From: Colius striatus
Taxonomy: Eukaryota > Chordata > Aves > Coliiformes > Coliidae
Direction of reading: 5' to 3'
Length of the DNA: 64,000 nucleotides
Assembly (NCBI RefSeq): GCF_028858725.1
Contig: NC_084760.1
Span: 62,687,867 to 62,751,866 of the forward strand
Positions within the stretch are counted from its first letter, which is position 1; each line of letters begins with the position of its first letter. The position numbers and the translations under genes were made by a program. Positions 21,449-33,600 of the stretch are shown piece after piece. A model generated the notes under the pieces. The model saw only the letters and a list, made by a program, of their open reading frames with translations, was not told the origin of the DNA and ran no database searches.

Positions 21449-22081
21449 TGCAGCTGTGGTGCTTTAACTCCAGTCAGTGGCCAGGCATCACACAGCCACT
21501 CACTGACATATACACCCTCTGCCGTTGGATGGGGAAGAGAATTGAGGAAAAAAAACCCCAAACTCATATGTTAAGAACAGTTTCATAATAGAAATTAAAT
21601 GAAATATAATAATAACAATAAAATACTTCTAATAATAATAACTAATTAAAATGAATATAAGAAAAAAGAGAAAGAAATAAAATCCAAACAAAAGAGAAAC
21701 CCCAAAAAAACCCCAAAGCATGCACAATGCAGTTGCTTACCACCTGCTGACCGATGCCTGAGCAGTGATTGACCCCTTCCTGCCAACTCACCTTAATTTC
21801 TATACTGTGCAAGATGCTCTGTGGTATGGAATAGCTCTTTGGCTAATTCAAGTCAGCTGTCCTGGCCATGCCCCTTCCTAGATTTTTGTGCATCCACAGA
21901 CCACTCTTTGTCAGGGCAGAGCAATAGGCAGAAAATACCTTGATGTTGTGCAAGCACTGCTCAGAAATAACCAAAATATCCCTGTGTTATCAGCATTCTT
22001 TTCCATGTAAACCCAAAACAATGTCTTGTAGCAGCTAAGAGGAAGAAAATTAACTCTGTCCCAGTGGAAACCAGGACAGCA
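21449..22081 (-). mobile_element. Solo LTR of an avian ERVL-type endogenous retrovirus
   Basis: Read on the - strand, the element begins TGCTGTCCTGGTTT and continues with ACTGGGACAGAGTTAATTTT and CTTCCTCTTAGCTGC, the hallmark start of a very common bird ERVL LTR. It ends with GAGTTAAAGCACCACAGCTGCA. The middle has a T/ATT-rich stretch (21,590-21,700) that includes candidate poly(A) sequences. No retroviral coding region adjoins it, so it is a solo LTR. Flanks (GAGCAG and GCAAAC) show no clear target-site duplication. Exact edges are good to a few bases. Confidence 0.88.
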
Positions 22082-22382
22082 GCAAACGTGTCACTGATGG
22101 GAGCAGATTCAACAGACTAATGTAAACTTGTTCAGCCATTTCTGTGCCAATTCTTGCTCCTTTATCAGTGATAAATGCTGACAGCATCAACCCTTGCCTG
22201 GTTCAGAAGTGTTGTCCTAGCTGCAGTGGAAGAAAGACCAAATGTTTGGAACATGTCTGATTGACCTGTTACTTCATTAATTTCCTTTTGCTTGACCATC
22301 CCGTGATTATTTTGGAGAAGACTGCCACTAAGTGTTGAAGGAGTTATTTCTCTAGCTGTTTGATTACGTGGGACACATTTAG

Positions 22383-22637
22383 ATGTACCTCACAGTCCAG
22401 CCCTCGCTCCTGTACAAGCATTATCACTTCTCAACCTGCAGCCAAGCTGATTTGGCCATTTTCCCCACGATCCAGCAGCTGCATGCTGCTGCCAACCGGA
22501 TGGAGCTGCAGCTGTCCTGCTGCCTCCTGGGCAGCCCAGCACCCCTGCAAAGGGTTCTCACAGCCCTTTCACACCAAGCAGCTCCTGTAGGAATCCTCAT
22601 CAGACAAATGGGATCATGTCTTGATTCATCAAGATAA
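22383..22637 (+). CDS. Unassigned coding-like ORF, + strand
   Basis: An 84-codon frame ending at TAA. In the first 57 codons 43 third positions are G or C (75%), far above the AT-rich surroundings; this bias disappears near 22,553, as if an exon ended there. The peptide includes FPTIQQLHAAANRMELQLS and a Cys pair (SCCLLG). A reasonable acceptor (CTTCTCAACCTGCAG) ends at 22,441, which would make this an internal or terminal exon. I do not recognise the family. It could instead be a degraded processed copy or a GC-rich non-coding patch. Confidence 0.3.
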   Translation: MYLTVQPSLLYKHYHFSTCSQADLAIFPTIQQLHAAANRMELQLSCCLLGSPAPLQRVLTALSHQAAPVGILIRQMGSCLDSSR

Positions 22638-23008
22638 ATGCCTATTGAAAAAAATCCTCTATGTATATATACATGTAATTTAAAAAAACAAAAAGCAAAC
22701 TACACAATGTATTTAAAGTCTGTCAAACAGAAACCTAAAATAAGAGCAGGTAATTTTGCTTGGGAGTTTTATGATGACTTTTTTTTGTACTAATGTTAAT
22801 TTTCAAAAAACTCCCCGTGTCTAATATTGAAAGACAGCCCACGGCATGCTGTCCAGACTACCCCCTCCTCCAGCCTCACTAAAGTGAATAATATTACGTA
22901 TGTAACCTCTCCCCCCTCCCACCACCCCTGATCTCTCACAGTAATGATTCTTTTTGTTATTTATTTGGCTTCCATCCCCCACCCTCCTCTTTTTTTTTTG
23001 GTTAAGCT

Positions 23009-23257
23009 CTAGTAGACGTCCATGGTATTGGGCAGGAAGTCAGATTTCCCCTGGTGAATTTCTGAAGGGGAGGGAAACTTAGGTTTTGTTCTCCGGTTAT
23101 GGCTCCATGTCAAGTGATTTCGTATGAGCTCATACGACTGCACGTCATGAGTTAGTCCAGTTCTCAAGTGGTACTGCTGTTTTTCAAGAAAGAGAGTGTT
23201 TGGTGGCACATCGCATAAAGGGGCCAAAATTCCCCTCCCATTTACAATGTAAAGCAA
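23009..23257 (-). CDS. Unassigned coding-like ORF, - strand
   Basis: The - strand frame runs about 82 codons to TAG at 23,009-23,011. The peptide has no low-complexity bias and reads like a real C-terminus: LFLEKQQYHLRTGLTHDVQ, then NHLTWSHNRRTKPKFPSPS, ending FLPNTMDVY. An AATAAA on the same strand lies at 22,960-22,965, about 45 nt after the stop. The GLTHDxQ-type wording faintly recalls small axonemal or sperm microtubule inner proteins, but this is from memory and uncertain. The 5' end is probably an acceptor rather than the ATG at 23,257. It converges on the + strand ORF at 22,383. Confidence 0.4.
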   Translation of the reverse strand: MLYIVNGRGILAPLCDVPPNTLFLEKQQYHLRTGLTHDVQSYELIRNHLTWSHNRRTKPKFPSPSEIHQGKSDFLPNTMDVY

Positions 23258-25779
23258 AGCTAATGAGTTGGGGATTTGCTCCGAGAAACACAGCTCTGTG
23301 TGGCAGTTTGTGCTGTGAAATCAAAGCTTTTCTTACCAACTGCTCTCAGACATGCCACCGTGTACTGTGGGGCAGAATTTGGTTATGGCATGAAGTATCA
23401 CACATCATTAGATCACCCGGTCAGAAGTCCCACTTGCTAACATCATTTGTTGCAGGGCTCATTTCATTTCCTGTTGCCTGACACTGGGGACAGCAGAGCA
23501 TGCGCTGCGCTTACATCTCGTAAACAACTCACAGCAAAATCCAGTAGTGTTTATATTGGTGCAAACCTTTAATAATTAAATGAGTTTCAGTAACTTGACT
23601 CCAGGTATACTGTAGGATAACTAGGATGGGGATTTGGCCAGCTATTTTATAAAAAACAGGCTCTTACTTATTTTTATACATTCTGGAGTGAAAAGATGCA
23701 ACTTGAATTGCTTCCATTGTGACCTTCCTGCCAAAAAGCATGCCTATCTAAGCTGATCTTCTTGTTAAGACCTCATTTAAATATGCACACATCTTTTGCA
23801 CTTGCTGCTGGTTACAGCTTAATGAGAATTAGGTGTCTTAGCCTTTGCTGTGGTTCTTAAACGCACAATCACTCAAAAGGCAAGAAAAATAGCCAAACTG
23901 TTATTTCATCATGATAGGTTATAGCTTATTTAGCGTGGCATTAGCTGATTTTACCTGCAATGAGTACAAGGCTTATTCCTACCGGAGGGGAGAGATTAGA
24001 TTATTTTTTTTCATTTACGTATTATTAACGCACAGTGTAACAGAAAAAGATGATGTTGCATGCCTTTTTCACAATCATGTGCAAGTCTAGACCAGCTTAC
24101 ATATGCCTCAAAGAAAAAAAGTCATCATTTCCAGAGACTTTTTTTAAAAAAGGGAAGTTTGGGTGGTGGTGATAGAGCAATGAATGATGACCCCTGGAAG
24201 AACTGTTCTCTTTAAAAGCTGGCACCAGGTCAGTCGCTTGGAGGCAGGAAAGCCTCCTGTGCATTTGAGTCATATCAGTAGTGTGCACCATTAAAGTTCA
24301 AAATGCATTACTCAGACCAGACATGTAGCTCAGGCCCCGTCAGGCCCAGCCAAACCCGAGTCTTACTGAATGTCACATTTAACATATTCATCACGGGAAT
24401 TTTCTTCCTCTTGCTTTCTCTTTTGGGCACTCAGCAAGGAACACCTATTAAGGCAGAATTTCATAGTTATCAGGGTTTCATTATTTAGTTAGTTGACTTT
24501 CAGTTCAGACAGTTTGCTGTTACATCAGGCCTTTAATCTTTGCTCATCTCATCTCCCCTGCTCTAGGGCTACATCTGATTTCCACTCTAGGCTCTGCTAT
24601 GAACTCAGTCCTCCTCAGACTGGTAAGATTTTTTCCTAAGAATCTGGATTTGTCACGTGTCTGCACATTGTCAGTTGAGTACAGCCACAACATCATCTAC
24701 AATCTTGAGTTACCTCACGGTCACAATCCAGGCTCGCTTTCCTCTCCCAGGAAAGAAACCTACTGACAGCTATGACCAAGAACAAGCTGGTCTTTAATAT
24801 GCAGAACTTTGTTACACTTCCCACTGTACGGCTATACATTCACTTATAGAAGTGTGTACATGTGCTGTGCATGGAACAGCATTTCCACCTTCAGCTAGCT
24901 CCCCAAGGTACCTGTGGTTTCCTTTTGCAATGCAACAAGGCTTCTGCCTCACTGTTCTCCTACCCTCACACTGGCTTCTAGGTCAGGCACATTCCTCCAC
25001 TCCCCAAGGCTTTGGAGGACAGGGTCACAAACATAATGCTGAAAATTTCAAGCCCCTAATGCTTCGCCCTACACTTGCTGCCTTCATCTTGCAGGTAGCT
25101 TCATCTGTAGAAATGCAGAAGCCTAGCCACACTCTGTGAAAAGTTGACCTTACAAATTTCAAAAGAAAGTTAACAATGCTTCCTATTTGGAAATAACTTA
25201 GAATTAAACTCTCATCAAAGTCCAGCAGTAAACAGAACAGTTATGAGCAGGTTTTATCTCTTTTTTTCTTCTCTGCAATAGGTTTCAGCCTGTAATAATA
25301 ATGTGTAGTATAACTGCTGGAGCTGTGTTTGTGCCTAACCTCTTTTTATTAACATGCCTTTCTGTTATGTTTCAGGGTGTAACTAAGTGTTTTCACTTCC
25401 AGGGAAAGTCTAGCTAGATCATATTGTTCATCATTTATTTTTCACCAGTGAAAAAGTAATAAGCTATCTAAAAATACCTGCTAATGTATAAAAGATTGCC
25501 TAAATATCTGTTTTAGTACTGTGATAATGAAAATATCATCAGTATATAATATCAGTAGATAAAATTAATCTATCAAAGCCTATAATAAGTGGAAAATAAT
25601 CATAGGACATCACAGAGGTCTGCAGAACCAGGAGATGGCAACTTTATAGGCACGTGGAACATGTTTAATCTATAAACTCTCTTCTTTTGAAGCAGGTTAA
25701 GCAGAGACAAGTAGACACAAGAAAAAGTACAAACAAGTTCTTTATTCTGAAACTGCATTAAAGCACTCTAAAGATAGCA
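23258..25779. other. Intergenic, one weak - strand frame
   Basis: AT-rich. A - strand frame at 24,097-24,291 (with RRLSCLQATDLVPAFKENS) could be an exon between the coding-like ORFs at 25,780 and 23,009, but no clear donor follows it. Nothing else is recognised. Confidence 0.35.
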
Positions 25780-25977
25780 TCAAGGACCATATGGAAATCC
25801 CCTGGATATGTTTTGTAATTTTTTCCAGTGCATCTCTGGATAGAAAATATGAGAGGTGAGGGCAAATGGATGACCACAGCTGGTGTAGGCTGAGTTCTGG
25901 TCTTCCACTTTTGTGGTGCAGATGCCCAAGGTGGCCTCACCTTTGTTGTCTTTCCCTTGCTTGAATACAAGGAGCAT
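25780..25977 (-). CDS. Weak coding-like ORF, - strand
   Basis: A 65-codon - strand frame with plausible peptide character (VFKQGKDNKGEATLGICTT, SHIFYPEMHWKKLQNISRGF). A strong donor-like sequence, ACAAAG then GTGAGG, sits inside it on the same strand. A second, overlapping frame is also open over the same DNA, which lowers confidence. It may be an upstream exon of the - strand ORF at 23,009, or chance. Confidence 0.2.
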   Translation of the reverse strand: MLLVFKQGKDNKGEATLGICTTKVEDQNSAYTSCGHPFALTSHIFYPEMHWKKLQNISRGFPYGP

Positions 25978-27399
25978 CCAGTTGACTTAGTAGAGGTGTG
26001 GATTTTTACACTGTAAAGGTGACACGTTTGATGAGCTGAATCTCACAACCCATTTCTAAGGTGATGTTTCCACATGGAGAATGTTAGAAAAGTGGGGCAA
26101 TATGCAGATTGCTTTTTATTTCAGAGCTTCCTGACTGATCAGTTTAATGCTAGACAAACCACATAGACACTCCAAATTTAAGGCACCTGATACCTCCTGA
26201 AATCAATGAGTGCTAGGCATTTGATATGTTTTGCATATCTGGGGTAATTAACCTCTCATTTCTTCCATTTATGTATTTGTTCTGCAAGAAATTGGAAAAA
26301 CAACTCAGTAGATATGAGATTAAATTCATTAGTGATTACAGTGTGCACTCATGTCCTGAGGTGAAATATGCCCTATGTAAATAAAAATACTTCGTATTTC
26401 TATCTGTGTTGACGATTGAGCCTCACCTTTTGAGACTCTTCTTTCATCTTTCTGAAGTCACTTTGTCTTGTTTTCTTTCAGGTACTACATGGGATATAGA
26501 GGAGGCAAAATGAAACTCACCCAAAGGGAACATGTGGAACCAGATGTACATCTCTGCACTAAACAACAGTGAAATACTAAGCCTGCTTTATTACCATTTC
26601 CTTGTTTATTTTACCAGTGATCTAGAAATGTATTTGAATTCTCAAGTAATTCCCAGTTCAGGCCCAACATGTTCCCAGTGCAGAAAATCAGAGCAAATGC
26701 AGTTTTATCAGGGCAGGGCTGTTTGGAATGAATGTTAACAGGAAGATACTTGGCACTGTTGCCAAATACAATATATCCTCTGCTTGCATTAATAATGCAT
26801 TCAAGAAAATAGGGGTTTTCTTCATAGTCAATGGAATCTTATCAAAGAACTACCTGACTCCTTTGTCAGTTTCTCTTTCTAATGAAGTAAAAGACCTGAA
26901 ATGTTGTCAAATGGCAAGGAAAAGTACTGGGTCACAATTCTCTGCACATTGCTTGTAGTCAGCTGCAGATTGGTATGTTTAGCTTCTTAGAAGTGTAACA
27001 CAGTTGAGAGGTACCAAGGAATTTGTACCCAGTTTACACAATGCTAATGTTATAAATTGGGGCAAATAAATGGTTTTCAAGGTTATCAAAGGAGGTAAGA
27101 ATAAACCACTGTGGCATGAACAGAGAGGTTCATCTAGTTGGCTTTTATCTGATTCTGCAGCGATTTATTGCCATAATCAAGGGATAAATACCCTCTTTTC
27201 AGTGGAAAAATATTCATAAAAAAGATAAAATCATTATCTCAGTGAGACCCGGGAAGTACCGGTAAAAAGAGCAAGAATTACTAGCATGGAAAAAAATCTC
27301 AGCAATGCAAAACAGAGGGGCAAGAATCACCTTTTCTCCTAGCTTGCTTATACATCCATGAATCACATCATTTCCTTTTGGCCCTGTAATGAACTGTGA
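25978..27399. other. Intergenic, nothing recognised
   Basis: AT-rich sequence with only short, unbiased frames. Confidence 0.45.
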
Positions 27400-27710
27400 A
27401 CTCATGTTGAGATATTTGCCCACTGTGCCCTTTACTCTTTCTGTTGTTCTCAGGACATAATGTCCCACCTTGTATTTGCTTGTATTAAAGTGCATTTGTT
27501 TCAGTGGGTCTAATTTGCTAATTCATCTATTTTACAGCATCTGACTCGTCTGCCTCCTCCATTTTTATTGTTTTCTAAGTCTTCCCATCATCTTTGGTTT
27601 ATCAGCAGTGACTTAATATTTTCTTCCTGGACACAGATTAAAATGTAGAATGAGATCAAATCTGGCACTGATCTCTGCAGAAAATAACTAGAGAAGTCAT
27701 GTGCTAAAGA
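27400..27710 (-). mobile_element. Fossil CR1/L3-like LINE
   Basis: Strongly decayed. The + strand shows, in order, TGTATTTGCTTGTATTAAAG with TGCATTTG, a TCATCTTTGGTTTATCAG block, TATTTTCTTCCTGGACACAG and GGCACTGATCTCTGCAG. This order is the reverse complement of an old LINE known from turtles, crocodilians and birds. It is much older than the CR1 copies elsewhere in the window. Family name is approximate. Confidence 0.5.
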
Positions 27711-29499
27711 TTTCTTATTGCCAGTCTGTTAGTAATGCTGCTGGGGCATCAGTTCCCAGTTGAATCGGCGTGGGGATTTTTTTCCAACAACAGTTGCTAG
27801 ATTTTTGTGTCTAAATATTGTACAATACTGAAACAAATTTCTGACAAAAGTCTATGTAACTACTTTTATCAGTCAGGCTAGTAATTGACATCAGTAAAGC
27901 GTGGAATCGGGTTTCTTTAAGAAGCTTTGTTTTCTAATAATTAACATGGAATGACACTGGTGGTTTTCCTTCTTCACGCAACTGTTGTAGGATTTGTGGG
28001 TGTAAGTTTCATTGAGGAAGAAGTTATGTTATTTACTTGTAACACATAAGTACAATATTTTCCATTACATTAATATTTAAGGTAAATGTTAGATACAGAA
28101 CTGGGACGTTTGCTGAACACATTTTCCCTCCATGTTTAAAATTTTATTATCTCTAGAGGAGGTATTTCTACCGCTGAGATAATTTTGATGATATAAAATT
28201 CTTTATTGCCTTTAGATTCGCCAGCCTCTGATTTTTCCCCCGATGTTAGTGCAACTCAGACTCAGGAAGATATCTAAAATGTTCCTAAATTCATTCTTCT
28301 ACAAATGGTCATGTTCTGTTTTGATAAAGTGAAATTCCTTTGAAAAGATCTAATCATTTTACACAGCCCATCAACTCAATCCTGAACTGCAAGAAGCTTT
28401 TGACTTCAGACAAGAATTGACCTAGGGAGGTAACCTACACTATAAAGACTCTCCCAAGTCATTAACCTTTAGTAGTCCCTACGTACCCATCTAACCCACT
28501 GGAAAAATAAGCAAGGTCAAACCTTTGAAAATGTTTTATACCAGGTAAAATTTTTTCCCTATCCTCTCTTCAAAGCATGCAATCTACCCTATCTCCTGGC
28601 ATCTGGTGCTAGACTTTGGTGAGTTTCGATCCCTATATGTGGGAGAGAAGTGCTCATCCTGTAAACAAGTCAGATGTCAAAAGAACAAATGGATGACACA
28701 CAGGGTGCTAGGTTAAAGTTCAACCATCAAGTTTTGGCATTATGTGGTAATGCAAAATGTTCCCTACTCCTACGTGTCTGCACCATCTGCCCAGCTCCAC
28801 TGCCATACTCTGGCTACTGAGCTGCTCCAGCACAGCTGAGGAAAGGACCCTTTAGTCCTTCAGTCCAGAAAATGGGATTTCTGCATTTTTAATTCTACTC
28901 AAGTGTTGTGTTGTACAAGGGCTAAGCATACTGCAAACACAATTCAAGAAAAAACAACAGATTTCCTACATTAAATAAGAGAAAACAATGCGCTATTGGT
29001 TTCCTCTATCAGGTCACTGAAAACATTCAAGAGGAAAGTGTTTAAGAAACTATAATTCACATATTTGTACAGAGAGTTGCACAGGGACATAAGTAAAAGA
29101 AGTCAGAGGTATATTTGCTGTCAGAATACAAAGTGCCATTTACGTGAGAATTAAATAGACTAGTTTATGCTCAGGGAAAAAATAAAAAAGCTAAAGAAGG
29201 ATTGAGGTATTTCAATTTTTCTAACTAAAAAAGATGAAAAATTACAAATTTACAGCAGATGAACTATCAGTCTCTATGCTACGAGGTGCTTCATGATGAC
29301 TAGACTTTAGCATGATCACACCTACACTGGTAGGCTTGCTAACTGCTGGGGCAGGTTGCTGGGTGCACCTTGTCCAGCTTTAAGCTTCTTTCCAAGACAT
29401 CTCAGCCCAGATGCAGACTGTGTTCAAATGTCTCATGCCCCATCAGCAGTCCTTCCCAGAAAAATCCTAGATATGAGTCACCACAGGACAGGCAAGATA
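27711..29499. other. Intergenic, nothing recognised
   Basis: AT-rich; no gene, RNA or repeat family seen. Confidence 0.45.
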
Positions 29500-29700
29500 C
29501 AGAATCATGAATAGTATAGGTTGGAAAAGACCTTTAAGATCATCAAATCCAACTAGTAACCTAATGTTGCCAAGCCCATCACTAAATCCTGTCCCTCAGC
29601 ACCTCATCTACACATTGTTTAAATATCTCCAGGGATGAGGACTCCACCATCTCCCTAGGCAGCCTTTTCTAGTGTTTAACTTATTAGTGAAAAAGTTTTG
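29500..29700 (-). mobile_element. CR1 3' fragment
   Basis: The + strand reads ATAGGTTGGAAAAGACCTTT, AAGATCATCAAATCCAAC, GTTGCCAAGCCCATCACTAA and GACTCCACCATCTCCCTAGG, an antisense CR1 end of the subfamily also seen at 41,446. Truncated after about 200 bp. Confidence 0.9.
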
Positions 29701-30558
29701 AGAGATATCAGTTTGAGATATGTGGCAGCTCACCTGGATAGAACATGAGATAGCCCATTCCCGAATGAGAAATTAAAATCCCTTATTGAACAGGAGATAT
29801 TTCTTTCCCTGGAGATCCTGTCCACACTCATTGGTAGGCTCATTTTGGAGCTGGCTTTGGAGACAACCCAAGGCCATTAAGGCCTTCTTCTCAAAAGAAA
29901 TGTCCTTTAGGTCAGATCTCCTGTACCTCTCAGTTCCAAGGACTCCAGATTGCAATTTACAGGACTGAAGACACCTCAGGACTGTTTTCCTCCAACAGCT
30001 TCGGGGCCTGCTAGGTCTGAAGAGGAATTTTTCTCTCTGGAGGCTCTGTCTGGGGACAGTCTAAAGGTGCTTTCACAGGGTTGTTTGCAAAGAGGGAGTT
30101 TCCCTTTTGTGGCTACAGGAGATTACCATATTACCTCTTTAAAAAGAGTTAATTACCAAGAAGAATGGTACCAAATGACTCTCAGGTCACAGGTCTGTGC
30201 TTGTGGGCACAGTCTGGGTGAAGCAGCCAGGGGCTCACACCAGTGTCCTCAGATTGTTCCTGTCAGGGCATTTGTGCAGTTCAGGGTACCCTGCAGTTCA
30301 GGGTGGCCCTGTGCAGCAATACCCTGGGCAGTCCCCAAGCACAGAAGCTGGAGCACTCCCCTTAGGTTCTGCAGCACAACCAAAGCAATTTGGAAAGCAG
30401 AGGAAGTCAGTTCATTCCAGCTTGTTTTCAGCCCAAACTCAATGCAGTCTCCATCCGTTCCTCCTGCACCACACAAAGTATGGTCTGAGGTCTGTAGGAT
30501 TTGTGTCAAAACCCCTTGAAATCTGTCTGTTTCTTCTAGGTTTTGTTACATTTTCTCT

Positions 30559-30604
30559 GAATTTTGAAAGCAAATGCCTCAGAATTTTGAAAGCAAATGC
30601 CTCA
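30559..30604. repeat. 23-bp tandem duplication
   Basis: Two exact copies of a 23-bp unit (GAATTTTGAAAGC followed by AAATGCCTCA) with no spacer. Confidence 0.9.
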
Positions 30605-33600
30605 GGAAGTCCCCAGGCAAATGTGTTTCCAGCATAGGAGGAAGGAACACCTCAGGGGTGTGTCTCCTGCCCAGCCTGCCCATTCACCCCTACTCAAATT
30701 GTGTGTTGAAGTGTGAGCTATGTGTGAGTTTCTAACTGCTGACACCACCCCAGTCACTCACAAGGACACAACTTCTTTTTGGCCATTAAATCCTGGTTCA
30801 TCCATCTCAGCTTTTCTCAGAGAGCTGAAGTGTGAGTGTGGATGGAGGCATTTACAAAGCACCAGTCAATCGGCACAGATCATTGTGCAGAACTGTGCTT
30901 GGTCTTGCTCACAGCAAATGAAGTAAAATATTGGTGCTCTAAATATTTCCAGGCTTTGAAACTTCAAGAGAATTGTAATTACAGATTTACAAGGAAAAAT
31001 TTTGTGTAACTAATTTTTCATGAAGAATTGTGATCAACGTGAGGAAAGAGAAAGCAAACAGTTTTGTTGCTTTGTTGGTTTTCTGGGTGGTTTTTTTAAC
31101 ACTGCAGTTTATCATTGTAAAATTATCTCTGTCAAAACAATGTAAGTTTTCTTGCAATATCATGATACATAATGTCAAAACTTTTAAGTCCTTACCTAGC
31201 ACAATATAATATTACTGAAAGGCTGTATAAAAGAACAGTGTATATTTACATCTCACCTTGCTTTACTCTGTAACTAACATAAGTTACTTAACTAAAGCAA
31301 GCTGTGAGAGGAAAATGAGGTCTTGCTTACAACACTATCTTGTCACCAGAACTAAGTTTATCATGTAAAGATAATAACTGCAATTACAAAGCCATCATCT
31401 CGCTGAGTTGTAGTGAGAAACAGGAAAAGATAAGTCACACCACACCCAGAAACTTCTCTTGCACAGTCACAGAATAACCTGTTTCTTGAACAAATGACAG
31501 ATTTTTTTTTTCCAACCTTCAAATACTCATTTTTGTCCTGTTTCTAGCTTCATCAAAGGCCATACAGGAAAATCTTCATGTTACACACATAGCCCCTAAA
31601 TACTCACTCAGACTGGATAAGTCTTGTCCTCTGTGCCCAGCGGCAGTGGAGTATGTGGGCTCATCTCAGCAGAGGGCCTCCCCCTGTCCCACCTCCTCTG
31701 CCACTCCAGGCAAGCAGCTGTGAGTGGAAAGAGATGCTATACCGTCAGGCCACCTAAGCAACTCTTCTACCATTTCTGCTTGGACTATCTCCAGATTCTC
31801 CTATCCAGAAGAACATGAGTACAAAAGCATATTTTATTTCATTTGATCAATACCTACTTGAGACTAAAGAGGGATTATTTCAACAGATGTCTCCTGCTTT
31901 TCCCCTGGGTATTAATTATGCATACTCCTCCCCACCCCTTGACAGTGAGACACAGGGGAAACTAGCCACTCATGATGCCTTATCTGCACAGATTTCATGT
32001 AGCTTGTCATCACAAGACAGAGTTTGGTAGGGTTTGGTGACACAGTTATTTTGCTAAACAAGGTGATTTATTCTGACCTCTGTCACAAGGGATTTTTTTG
32101 TTCAAAGTATAGAATTTCAACAGATCTGTGTTCTAAAAATAAATTCTGACAACTTTTAGAAGATATCTCTCTTCCCTAAAACCTCCCTATTGTACAATCT
32201 AATTTGGAAGTATACCATGATTCATCCAAAGTCTTCCTTTCCCATGTGAAAATAGTTCTTATTCTGCAGATACTTCATTTAGGTGCTTTTCATACCTTAG
32301 GTGCAAATGTTTGTACATAATTCTCAGGTTTTCTTTATTTCAGTTGAGGATGAGTTGTTTTAGACACAGCTCTTATCTCCAGATGCACCTCTCCAAGCAA
32401 TAAGAAGATATTGTAAGGTCTTCCCAAAATGTCACAGGTCCTTCCAACCAATTGAAAAATGATTGCTGCCAGATGTCAGATAAGAAGCAAGCTTTTGGCT
32501 GGAGCAGCACATCATTCACACTCCTCTGATGTCCTCAAATGACATCTTCAGTTCCCACCACTCCACCTCTTCCAGCAGCTTCCATTGGTCTCCCACCTGC
32601 TCCGGCATCCTGACGTCTCCAACTCTGTGCTTTCCAGTTGCAGAGGCTGGTTGCTGCTTGCCCATGCTGGGACTTGGCTGGGTGTGCTGAGGACCCCCAG
32701 CCAGCCAAGACATCAGGGCAGCGTCTGTGGTCAGCACAGCTGCAGTTGTGCAGTGAGAGTGTTGTCACCCTGCCAGCTGAGAAAAGTTTCCTTGTGGGTA
32801 GATTCTCCTTCACGGTTCCTGTTTTAGCCATTTTTTGCCCATCTCTTGCTCATCACAGCCTCCTCCTGCCTGTCTGTCTGCCTGATGCCTTTTATCTTCC
32901 CATTGGCAAACAGGCAGGTTGCTCTATGAGTGGCTGCCCTCTTGGCCTGCCCCAAACACCTGCCTGGCTTCCCAGCGCACAGTCCTTGCTGGCTTACAGC
33001 TCACACCATGGCGCTCAGTAAAGCTCACAGGGCTTCATGGTGGCTGCCTGGCTCTGCCACCTCTCAGATCTTCTCTGCCTCTTTAAGAAGGTATTGCATC
33101 GCATCAAGAGGGAAGAAGTATTTTAGTTTTTTCTAAGAGGTTATTTAAGGCCGTCTGTTGCATAATTAAGAAATGTTTCCACCCCATGAGTATCTTTTAT
33201 TCACATCACTTTTGGCAGCACACCCAGGCTCTGGGCTTTGTATTGAGCTATTTGCACTTTTTCACTGCAGTTACTTTCAGTAGAAAGGGCTGAAGATGTG
33301 CACTCCTCCTGGGGAGAGCCTTGGGAAGGCCTCAGGAACAGCTGGCCCTGGCTGAGCTGCACCTGTCCCCTCGCCCCGTCTAGGACAGACCAAAGGGGCC
33401 TCACCAAGATGGGTAAGGCAGGGCTGGCTGTTGCACCCTTTGATTGCACCCACCACATTTAGAGAATGTGATGTTGGTGTTCAACCTCACCTTGCCTCTG
33501 AGATTTTATTTCTAAGCATAACAAAACCACGAGACAATGGTGCTTAATGTCAACAAAAGAAAGAAATTATTTTCTAGAAATAATCTAGTCATTTGTAGCC

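Noticed and set aside
29950-30637. + strand frames of 189 and 146 codons
   Set aside because: Overlapping frames, a tandem duplication at the end and a - strand frame as well; nothing to favour coding.
32516-33458. GC-richer stretch with frames on both strands
   Set aside because: Considered as a pseudogene; no recognisable protein wording in any frame.
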